This document shows, in pieces, positions 47,983 to 55,292 of a stretch of 64,000 nucleotides of DNA (positions are counted from its first letter, which is position 1; the number at the start of each line of letters is the position of its first letter). The notes under the pieces are model-generated. The model was given only the letters and a program-made list of their open reading frames with translations. It was not told where the DNA came from and searched no databases. The stretch lies in assembly GCA_964496695.1 (NCBI GenBank), contig CAZCBE010000022.1, forward strand, positions 5,487 to 69,486, in the 5' to 3' direction. A program made the position numbers and the translations under genes. The DNA is from SXTU01 sp964496695. Lineage in GTDB: Bacteria; Verrucomicrobiota; Verrucomicrobiia; Limisphaerales; SXTU01.

Positions 47983-49641
47983 ATGAAACCTCAGTCTAAC
48001 TGGCAACAACTGTTGCCTCGCGATCACCTTTGGGTGGCCGGGGCCGTCCTGCTGGCCGGTTTTCTGGTATTTCTACCCCCGCTGGAGCGCCTGAGTTATG
48101 ACCTGCCCTTCATTCTTCGTGGGCATACCCAGGCCAGCACGAACCTGCTGCTGCTTTATTTGGACTCGACAACCTTCGAACTGAAAGGTGAACGCAACAA
48201 CGCCAATTTGAGCCGGACCAATCTTACACAGTTGACGCGCCGAATGACACAGGAGCGGGCCAAACTTCTGATCTATGATCTGGTTCTGTCAGAAAAGAGC
48301 AAGATTGAATCGGACGACGCCGAGTTCGCCCAAGCAATCCGAGATAATGGCCGGGTGGTGCTTTGCGCCGGCAGTGATGGCGTCAGTAGCCGCGCTGGGC
48401 TCGGCGTTCGCCTGCATCCGCCGCTGGAAATCTTCCGACGTGCAGCAAAGGCATGGGGACATGGAGCGTTCCTGGTCCAAGCCGGGGCCGATGTCCAAAG
48501 GCTTCCACGCTCAAGCAACGCCGGGAGCGCAAGTCTCTCCTGGACGGCCGCGACACAGTTGACCAATTCCGTCCAGGCGTGGGGTGCTGCGGCCGAATTT
48601 GAACGCTGGCTCAATTATCGCGGCCGGGGGAGGGAAGCGTGGACCGAACACAGCTTGTATGAGGCGCTGGAAGCGGGCACCCTTCCGCCCGGCTATTTCC
48701 GGGACAAGATCGTGATTGTAGGCGGCCGCCGTGCCTTTTCGGGGGTGCAGGAGTCTGGCAACGATGCGTTTGCCACGCCTTGGTCTTGGCTGGGGAGTCA
48801 TCCTGCTCCTGGAGCCGAAATCCACGCCACGGCCCTGGTGGACCTCCTGGAATCCAAGTGGCTTGAACGTTTCCACCCCATTTGGCAATTGCTGGGCTCA
48901 TTTGTCTGGGGGGGGGGGCTCAGTCTTGTCCTGTGTCAAGTCAGGCGAGACGGACTGACAAAGACCCTGGGAGCGGCTTTGACTGGCAGTTTGATGGTAA
49001 TTGTGACTGCCTGCCTCCTACATTGGCAGATGGGCTGGTGGGGCAGTTGGATTGTGCCGGCCGTGTTTCAGCCGATGGTGGCCATGGTAATGATAGGCGT
49101 GATCATGGCAGTGAATCCGCCGTCGCCCCCCAAAGTGTTCATCAGCTACCGCAGCGCTTTCGACAAGAACGCGGCACACCGGCTGTACGACAAGCTTTAC
49201 GAACTAGGTTGCACCGTCTACATGGACAAACGCAATCTCGGAGTGGGAGAGTATGAGGAGCAACTGATGAGTAACATCGCTGCAGCCAAGTTCTTCATCT
49301 TGATCATCTCACCTAAAACCTTCGAGCGTGACCCCCATAAATTGGACGAGTGTTTCGTCCGACGAGAGCTGCGACACGCCCTGAAGCATGGCAAGACGCT
49401 CATTCCAATGACTGCCGGGGGCATGCCGATCCCTACCGATGACATTGAACTAGCCAAGCACCTTCCTGCAGATGTCATTGCCTTGACGAAGTGGCGTGGG
49501 TTGGAGTGGGTGGAATACAACGCCGACAACCTTGACGCAGTGGCAACGCATTTGAATGAAAAAATGCGGCGAGACCCCCCCCAATTCGTCCGTTTGAAGG
49601 CTTGGCTTCTTCCTTTCTCCAGATATGGCCGTGGCTCATAA
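47983..49641 (+). CDS. CHASE2-transmembrane-TIR signalling protein
   Basis: This 552-residue membrane receptor has a first TM at about 16-34, a CHASE2 extracytoplasmic sensor at about 35-300 (LLLYLDSTTFELKGE; LIYDLVLSEKSK; YFRDKIVIVGG; APGAEIHATALVDLL), and three TMs near 302-320, 326-348 and 354-376. A cytoplasmic TIR domain follows at 384-530: VFISYRS, YMDKRNLGVGE, FILIISPKTF and DECFVRRELRHAL, with E462 at the catalytic position of NAD-cleaving TIRs. CHASE2 normally precedes adenylate cyclase, histidine kinase or Ser/Thr kinase domains; here TIR occupies that output slot. It is the last gene of the giant-protein/FecR-barrel operon, which suggests envelope sensing coupled to NAD-based signalling or cell death. 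That role is an inference. Confidence 0.87.
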   Translation: MKPQSNWQQLLPRDHLWVAGAVLLAGFLVFLPPLERLSYDLPFILRGHTQASTNLLLLYLDSTTFELKGERNNANLSRTNLTQLTRRMTQERAKLLIYDLVLSEKSKIESDDAEFAQAIRDNGRVVLCAGSDGVSSRAGLGVRLHPPLEIFRRAAKAWGHGAFLVQAGADVQRLPRSSNAGSASLSWTAATQLTNSVQAWGAAAEFERWLNYRGRGREAWTEHSLYEALEAGTLPPGYFRDKIVIVGGRRAFSGVQESGNDAFATPWSWLGSHPAPGAEIHATALVDLLESKWLERFHPIWQLLGSFVWGGGLSLVLCQVRRDGLTKTLGAALTGSLMVIVTACLLHWQMGWWGSWIVPAVFQPMVAMVMIGVIMAVNPPSPPKVFISYRSAFDKNAAHRLYDKLYELGCTVYMDKRNLGVGEYEEQLMSNIAAAKFFILIISPKTFERDPHKLDECFVRRELRHALKHGKTLIPMTAGGMPIPTDDIELAKHLPADVIALTKWRGLEWVEYNADNLDAVATHLNEKMRRDPPQFVRLKAWLLPFSRYGRGS

Positions 49642-49767
49642 TTCACTTCGAGGCAGGCTGGTTTTCCGCCCAGTTGGATTGGTGATTGGTTGTAAGCGTC
49701 ACGTGGAGCACCTCTTGACGAGTATGACGACAGAGTCAGAGGCGTCGTGGCAGAGCTGCTCCGACGT

Positions 49768-51291
49768 TTATGCCGCGAGCCGTTGTAGCGAACGGGCGGA
49801 GTGAGCCTTGGCCCAGGCGACCGGGGTGACCTCGGGGATTTGATGGTTGGTCATCCGGGGCAGCCGGGTGAGGACTTCGCGGAGGTAGGCGTAGGGGTCG
49901 AGGCCGCGCCGCCGACAGCTTTCGATGACGGTGTAAATGACGGCGCTGCGTTCCCCGGCCTCGGCGTCCCCGACAAAGAGCCAGTTCTTCTTGCCGATGG
50001 CCGTGGGCCGGATGGCGTTCTCCACGAGGTTGTTGTCGATCTCCACCCGGCCCTCCGCCGGATACACGGTCAAGGTTCGCCACTGGCCCAGCGCATAGTC
50101 CAGGGCGCCACCGAGCAGGCTTTGTGGCAGGTGGCGACCGCTGGCCTTGAGCCGCAGGAGTGCGCGCTCCAACCGCGCGACGAGCGGCCGGCTCTGGTGG
50201 GCACGCACCGCCGCGCGGAGCCGGGGACCGGCACGCTGTTCGCGCAAGCCGGCTTCGATGCGGTAGAGGTGCTGGATTTGCCGCACGATCCAGCCGGAGG
50301 TGCGCGGGGATGATTCCAGGGCTTCGTAAAACTTCCGGCGCACATGCGCCCAGCAGCCAGCCAGTTCAATGGTGCCACGGCGGCCGTTGGCAAACGCCCG
50401 GTAGGCGGCGTAACCATCGCATTGCAGCGTGCCGGTGAAGGCCACGGGGATGAGCTGGTCCAGGCACGCGGCGGCGCGGCTGGTTTCCCAACGGTAAAAC
50501 ACGTCTCCACCCGGACGGCTGCCCGTCCAGAGATAGCCTTGCCGGGTCCGGCCATGGCCGGGTTCCAGATAGTTGACCGGGGTTTCATCCACCTGCACAT
50601 AGCCGTCTGCCAAGACGCCCGTGCGGATGTGTTCGTAAATGGGTTGCAACCATTCGGCGGCCAGCGCCACCCACCGGGCCAAAGTCTGGCGCGGCAGATG
50701 CACTTGGTGGCGACGCTGAAAGATCTGTTCCTGCCGGTAGAGCGGCAGATGGTCGCAGTATTTGCTGACGAGCACCTGCGCCAGCAGGCCGGGCGCGGGC
50801 AGGCTGCGATCCTGTAGCCGTTCGGGCAGGGGTGCGATCAGCGGAGCGCGGTCGAGTTCCACCCGGTGAACGTATTTGCGGCGGATCACGCGGCAGCGCA
50901 GAAAGCGGGCCGGTTCGTAATCGAGCTGTTCGCTGACTTCCTGACCGATGCACCGCCAGCTTTGCGGCGCGGCCTTCACCGGCTCGGGATCAATCACCTC
51001 TTCGACCACCGGCAGGTGCTCGGGCAGCCGGGGTGGGCGCTCCTTGCGGGCACGGACGCCGGCAGGCTCCGGGCTGGGGGCGGCCACAGAAACTTCCGGC
51101 GGGGTGGCTGGCGGCAGTCGCAGGACCAGTTCCAGTTGGGCCGGATCAAGCTGCTCGCTGCTGGCACCAAACACCCTCCGCACCAGCAGGTCAATCTTCT
51201 GCCGCAGGAGCACATTCTCCCGCTGTGACTCCGCCAGCGCCGCCTGGCAGTGTGCCAGTTGGTCGGTGAGTTCGGCTTCGCGGAGCGTCAT
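49768..51291 (-). CDS. tnpC: IS66 transposase (TnpC)
   Basis: This 507-residue DDE transposase of the IS66 type has a leucine-rich coiled-coil start (TDQLAHCQAALAESQREN), a charged linker, a zinc-binding region and the catalytic core. The core contains VDETPVNYLEP, LQCDGYAAYRAF, GCWAHVRRKFYEAL and the late AEGRVEIDNNLVENAIRP box, which supplies the final acidic residue. The C-terminal IS66_C segment (YTVIESCRRRGLDPYAYLRE then VLTRLP) is complete. The length is typical of the family, and the gene seems intact. Confidence 0.95.
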   Translation of the reverse strand: MTLREAELTDQLAHCQAALAESQRENVLLRQKIDLLVRRVFGASSEQLDPAQLELVLRLPPATPPEVSVAAPSPEPAGVRARKERPPRLPEHLPVVEEVIDPEPVKAAPQSWRCIGQEVSEQLDYEPARFLRCRVIRRKYVHRVELDRAPLIAPLPERLQDRSLPAPGLLAQVLVSKYCDHLPLYRQEQIFQRRHQVHLPRQTLARWVALAAEWLQPIYEHIRTGVLADGYVQVDETPVNYLEPGHGRTRQGYLWTGSRPGGDVFYRWETSRAAACLDQLIPVAFTGTLQCDGYAAYRAFANGRRGTIELAGCWAHVRRKFYEALESSPRTSGWIVRQIQHLYRIEAGLREQRAGPRLRAAVRAHQSRPLVARLERALLRLKASGRHLPQSLLGGALDYALGQWRTLTVYPAEGRVEIDNNLVENAIRPTAIGKKNWLFVGDAEAGERSAVIYTVIESCRRRGLDPYAYLREVLTRLPRMTNHQIPEVTPVAWAKAHSARSLQRLAA

Positions 51292-51365
51292 GCGGAACGC
51301 ACGACAGCGTAAAACACCGCTGTCCGCACGTAACTATAATACTGATATAATAGGACTATAAACTG

Positions 51366-51722
51366 TCACTCCTTCCGCTCATACCACGGGCGCAGCTTGG
51401 CCCCGCGCAAATCCACTCCGTCGGTCAGCAACGCCAGCGCCTGCGGGGTCAACGGCAGCTTGGTCACGTGCGGCTCCACCGGCTTGGGCCAGGAGAAAGT
51501 TCCTTGTTCCAGCCGCTTGGTCAGCACCCACAAACCCGTGCCGTCCCAGCAGAGGATTTTGAGCCGCGTGCGCCGCCGGTTGGTAAACACAAACAGCGCG
51601 CCCGTCTTGGGGTCCTCGCCCAGCCGCTCCGTCACCAGCGCGTGCAGGCCGTTGAATCCCATGCGCATGTCGCAGGCTTCCAGTGCCACGAACACCCGCA
51701 GGCTGCCGGCAAAGCTCAACAT
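51366..51722 (-). CDS. tnpB: IS66 accessory protein TnpB
   Basis: This 118-residue protein has the hallmark IS66 Orf2 text: RVFVALEACDMRMGFNGLHA, GALFVFTNRRRTRLKILCWD, GTGLWVLTKRLEQGTFSWP. It is required for transposition of IS66 elements, although its biochemical role is unclear. It lies between tnpA and tnpC on the same strand, with its start overlapping the end of tnpA. Confidence 0.93.
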   Translation of the reverse strand: MLSFAGSLRVFVALEACDMRMGFNGLHALVTERLGEDPKTGALFVFTNRRRTRLKILCWDGTGLWVLTKRLEQGTFSWPKPVEPHVTKLPLTPQALALLTDGVDLRGAKLRPWYERKE

Positions 51723-52110
51723 GCGGTGGCGGGTTGGGCCAGCGCCCGCAACAGTTCCGCCGCCAGCACCGCCTGCCTAGGCGTGTTCACCTCCAGCCGA
51801 GCACCGCCGGGCAACTGCACGCATAACCTGGTGGGTTCCGCCCCGGCGGCCTGGTCCACCACCGCTTCCAACCAGCGCAGTTGCCCAGGCGCAGGCGCAA
51901 CCACCGGCGCAGCGGCACCCGCTCCTTGCGCCGCCGCTGCACCCAGCCGGCGAAGGTCTGGTATTTGAGGCCCGTCAAGGCGGCGAACTTGGCGGCCGAG
52001 AGGCTGCTGCGCTCGAACTCATCCAGCAACTGCTCCCGGCGGGCCAGCGGCGTTCTGATCCTCCCTTTGGTATCGGTCTTGAGAATCGCTCCGTCCTGCG
52101 TAGATGTCAT
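51716..52110 (-). pseudogene. tnpA: IS66 TnpA with an internal frameshift
   Basis: From ATG at 52110 the frame encodes the TnpA helix-turn-helix (RREQLLDEFERSSLSAAKFA, ALTGLKYQTFAGWVQRRRKE). The expected C-terminal half (QLRWLEAVVDQAAGAEPTRL then CVQLPGGARLEVNTPRQAVL) lies in another frame ending at 51716. The switch falls near 51905-51935 in a GC-rich Arg/Ala-coding stretch. This is either an inactivating frameshift, a sequencing error, or less likely programmed frameshifting. Confidence 0.75.
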
Positions 52111-52317
52111 AGCCGCTATGCTACGACACCTACGATCTCAACGCATAAGGGTACTCCGCGTGACGCTTACGATTGGTTGTCATCGGTCTAACTCTTATTG
52201 ACAGTTGACCACTGACCCACAGCAGACAGTAAGAGGCCTTTTCTCCCCTCCTCGCAAGACTCTCGACTATCGCTCATGCTCGGATTTGCCACCAGGTCAT
52301 TAATATCATCGTCGAAC

Positions 52318-54126
52318 CTAGCGTTGTGACACGGGATCGCCTCTGCGGACGACTTTTAGTTGCGCCTGTCGCAGGAGCTCCGGAATGATTCGGACCGCTC
52401 CGTAGTCGTATCCTTTCACCTCCTCGCTCAACGCATCCCAGCTTTGCAGGTTGGAGTTCGTGCGGCGCGCCTCGCTCTTCTTACCCGGCGCGTAAGCCCA
52501 GCCCGCCAGGAACTTCTCTGCATTCCAGCGATCGTGCTCCATGCGGGCCAATGCAACGAGGTCTTCCACAGGGATGCCGTCAGGGACCGCCTCGCAGGCA
52601 ATTGGTTTCCGCGGATCCGTCAAAGGAACTGCTTCGCAGCCGATGGCCCGCAGCTTGAGCAGCAAGTGGTCGGCCTGTTGCCGGTTCGAGTCCTTGTAAA
52701 ACTCGTTCAGCTCGTCCCACGGACGCCCGGCCAGATTGCCCGGTTCTTTCGCCTTCTCCCCCGCTTGGGCCAGGTAGCGTTCGTGGATGACGCGGGCGAT
52801 GCGGTCCCGCGCGGCGTGTTCGAGCTGGGAGAAGTCGAGTTCGTCATCGGCCGCACTGAACGGGCTGATTTGCAAGGGAGGAGCCTCCCCTAACTGCTCC
52901 TGTCTCAACAGGGGGGCCAAACCCCGCGAGGCGCTCAGCTGGACGGCCAGGGGCACGGAGAATTCCCGCAGCATGAACCGCAGCCGCAAGGCAATGTCCA
53001 GCGCCAGCGCGTCGCTGTCGAAACAGATGGCAAAATTCAGCCTCGTGTCAGGCTCCTGGCACCACTTCTGAAGCAATGCTCGGGTGGTGTCGCAAGCAGC
53101 CTCGCACTCGTGGAACTCGATGGTGCAAGCGCTCCGGATGCCAGGGTAACGGAAGAGGAGCTCTTGCTCATGCCGCTGGGCATGGCGGTCTAACACCGAA
53201 ATCCGAACAGACTTGCCGTTGGCGAAATGTCCCAGTTGGGCCGCCTTGATCGCCAGCGCCCGGCCCATCCTACCAAAGCCCATGATTACCAGATGCGATT
53301 GGGTCGGGTCAGTCCGACTGATGCCTGCTCCGTCCAGACGCAGGTGGTCAGTCAGCAGCTTGCGGGCAACGGTCTGGTAGATGTCGAAAAAGCGCATCTC
53401 GACGGACGTGCTCCGAGGCTCCATGAGCGCACTTTGACGAATCGCGACGCCCAGTTCCGCATCGGCCAACTGGAGGTAGCACGGCAGGGTGGCCCGACCC
53501 GGCGGGCGCTGCTCGCAGCAGAGCTTGACCGCCTGGACCGTCTCAAGGTTCGCGGCGTCGCTGCCAGTGACGACAATCACCCGTCCTGCCTGGGCCACCC
53601 GGGCGCGCTTCAAGACTTCTTCCTGCCTGCAATCGCCCCCGACGAGTGGAAGGCCGAGTTCCCCGCAGAGCTCCATGATTTCATGGGTTGGGCGGTGGTC
53701 CACCACGACGACCCGCTTGTCTGGCTCGCCAGCCGTCAGACTCCGGGCCAAGGCCATCCCTCGCCGGCCCATGCCGCAGATGACGGTGTGCCCATCAGTG
53801 AACTGGAGGCGGAGATGCCGCCACTCCGCGCCAAACACCCGCCAAAGCCCCAGCAGCGTGGCTGTCCCCACGATGCCGGCGGCAAGCCAGCGCGCCAGTT
53901 CGAGGTGCAGGTTCACTTGATGCACTCCCGCAGGGAAATGGAGCAGGAAGAGTTGCATGGTGTGAAATGCCACGTTGAGCGGGGGGGCATGGCCGTGAGT
54001 GCTCCGTTCCTGTTCCGTGAAGCCGATGCCGCCGAGCACTACCACGGCAGCGGCAGCGGCAGCGAACACCCACCACTTCCAGCCAGGGTTTTGATGATGA
54101 TCGGGAACAGGCGAGTGATGGCTCAT
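52318..54126 (-). CDS. Two-TM channel-like protein with two RCK domains and a RyR domain
   Basis: This 602-residue protein has TM1 at about 17-35, a short re-entrant-like segment at 53-67 (AFHTMQLFLLHFPAG) and TM2 at 78-97. That is a potassium-channel-like layout, but there is no TVGYG filter. RCK/TrkA-N domain 1 spans 112-240 (HTVICGMGRRGMALA; GDCRQEEVL) and domain 2 spans 276-420 (HLVIMGFGRMGRALA). Both have NAD-type GxGxxG-like loops. A RyR domain follows at about 440-590 (RPWDELNEFYKDSNRQQADH; MEHDRWNAEKFLAGW; GYDYGAVRIIPELL). The ATG at 54126 is chosen because residues encoded upstream (to 54480) look non-coding. RyR domains accompany nucleotide-sensing modules in bacteria, so ligand-gated ion flux is a reasonable hypothesis. 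Confidence 0.82.
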   Translation of the reverse strand: MSHHSPVPDHHQNPGWKWWVFAAAAAAVVVLGGIGFTEQERSTHGHAPPLNVAFHTMQLFLLHFPAGVHQVNLHLELARWLAAGIVGTATLLGLWRVFGAEWRHLRLQFTDGHTVICGMGRRGMALARSLTAGEPDKRVVVVDHRPTHEIMELCGELGLPLVGGDCRQEEVLKRARVAQAGRVIVVTGSDAANLETVQAVKLCCEQRPPGRATLPCYLQLADAELGVAIRQSALMEPRSTSVEMRFFDIYQTVARKLLTDHLRLDGAGISRTDPTQSHLVIMGFGRMGRALAIKAAQLGHFANGKSVRISVLDRHAQRHEQELLFRYPGIRSACTIEFHECEAACDTTRALLQKWCQEPDTRLNFAICFDSDALALDIALRLRFMLREFSVPLAVQLSASRGLAPLLRQEQLGEAPPLQISPFSAADDELDFSQLEHAARDRIARVIHERYLAQAGEKAKEPGNLAGRPWDELNEFYKDSNRQQADHLLLKLRAIGCEAVPLTDPRKPIACEAVPDGIPVEDLVALARMEHDRWNAEKFLAGWAYAPGKKSEARRTNSNLQSWDALSEEVKGYDYGAVRIIPELLRQAQLKVVRRGDPVSQR

Positions 54127-54258
54127 GGGCGGAGCATACCAAGATCGGGGGCGGAGAAAAGCCCCGGCGTTGATGCTCAGGCTCCTGCGGATTTGCCATG
54201 TCGTAGTCCAACTCGCCGTGGAGTTCCAAGCCGGTTCGCCCTTTGCTATCCTGTCCAC

Positions 54259-54558
54259 ATGCCACCAGATTCCACACAAGGGCAAGCTGCTCCCCATCAG
54301 GTCGAGATCAGCCTTCGGGAGATCGGCCAGCTCTTCAACACGATGGACCCGTCGCCGTTTCACGAGCGGGACTTGGACCACGACGCGGAGGAGTTCATCG
54401 AGAGCTGGGTGCGGGAGGTGCCGAGCTGGGACACCAAAGATTTCGAGCAGCAACTCCAGAGCATCCGACGGCGATTGCAAGTCGCCGGCACGGGCCCACC
54501 TCCCCAGCGGAAGCTTGTCTTCCTCGCCGACGTGCTAGAGCAGGAAGGGCACACCTGA
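54259..54558 (+). CDS. Small conserved-looking protein divergent from the RCK-RyR gene
   Basis: This 99-residue protein contains ISLREIGQLFNTMDPSPFHE then RDLDHDAEEFIESWVRE, an N-terminal motif I know from small bacterial proteins that usually continue into a short membrane region. Here it diverges after residue 60 and ends in a charged tail, so it may be truncated. It starts 132 bases from the divergent RCK-RyR gene, implying a shared promoter region. Function unknown. Confidence 0.6.
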   Translation: MPPDSTQGQAAPHQVEISLREIGQLFNTMDPSPFHERDLDHDAEEFIESWVREVPSWDTKDFEQQLQSIRRRLQVAGTGPPPQRKLVFLADVLEQEGHT

Positions 54559-54599
54559 AGTTCATGTGCCAGCACCACCAGAGCGGACCACCTTCTGAC

Positions 54600-55132
54600 C
54601 GGACAACTGCAACAATACTGGGATGCTTTGAATGGTCGCGTAATCGTAGCCTTTGACCTCCTCGCCCAACGCATCCCAGCTTTGCAGGTTGGAGTTCGTG
54701 CGTCACGCTTCGCTCCTCTTGCCTGGCGCGTAAGCCCAGCCCGCCAGGAACTTCTCTGCATTCCAGCGATCGTGCTCCATGCGGGCCAATGCAACGAGGT
54801 CTTCCACAGGGATGCCGTCAGGGACCGCCTCGCAGGCAATTGGTTTCCGCGGATCCGTCAAAGGAACTGCTTCGCAGCCGATGGCCCGCAGCTTGAGCAG
54901 CAAGTGGTCGGCCTGTTGCCGGTTCGAGTCCTTGTAAAACTCGTTCAGCTCGTCCCACGGACGCCCGGCCAGATTGCCCGGTTCTTTCGCCTTCTCCCCC
55001 GCTTGGGCCAGGTAGCGTTCGTGGATGACGCGGGCGATGCGGTCCCGCGCGGCGTGTTCGAGCTGGGAGAAGTCGAGTTCGTCATCGGCCGCACTGAACG
55101 GGCTGATTTGCAAGGGAGGAGCCTCCCCTAAC
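54600..55132 (-). pseudogene. Partial RyR-domain paralogue, 414 bp identical to the RCK-RyR gene
   Basis: Bases 54719-55132 match 52481-52894 essentially exactly (constant offset 2,238). Further toward 54625 the two copies diverge to roughly 85-90% identity. The copy encodes residues about 420-553 of the RCK-RyR protein, then meets an in-frame TGA at 54703-54705. Beyond it the frame still reads RTNSNLQSWDALGEEVKGYD, then a different ending. The copy lacks the membrane and RCK parts. Identity with flanking divergence suggests gene conversion or a recent partial duplication of an older paralogue. Confidence 0.8.
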
Positions 55133-55292
55133 CATCATTTTTGACATACTGTTAGGCGACAAATGCTGGGCCGCACAGGGGACTGGCTGAAGTGCGGCGC
55201 CCTATGCACACGGAGGCCGAGCAGGGGGCCGCGTCCGGTCACCGGCGTGGAAGTCCGCCATTCGGAGCCCAACTCCTATCTGAGGGCCGCAG

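Larger units (their letters stand above)
49692..52170 (-). mobile_element. IS66-family insertion sequence, 2,479 bp, with 8-bp target duplication
   Basis: The two 21-base terminal inverted repeats (49692-49712 and 52150-52170) both begin GTAAGCGTCACG and differ at only two positions. The 8-bp duplication GATTGGTT flanks both sides (49684-49691 and 52171-52178), as expected for IS66. It carries the three standard genes tnpA, tnpB and tnpC on the minus strand. It inserted about 50 bases after the CHASE2-TIR gene without disrupting it. Confidence 0.95.

Noticed and set aside
53227..54558. A 443-residue plus-strand frame
   Set aside because: Most of it is antisense to the RCK-RyR gene; only the last 99 residues, from ATG at 54259, look like a real protein.
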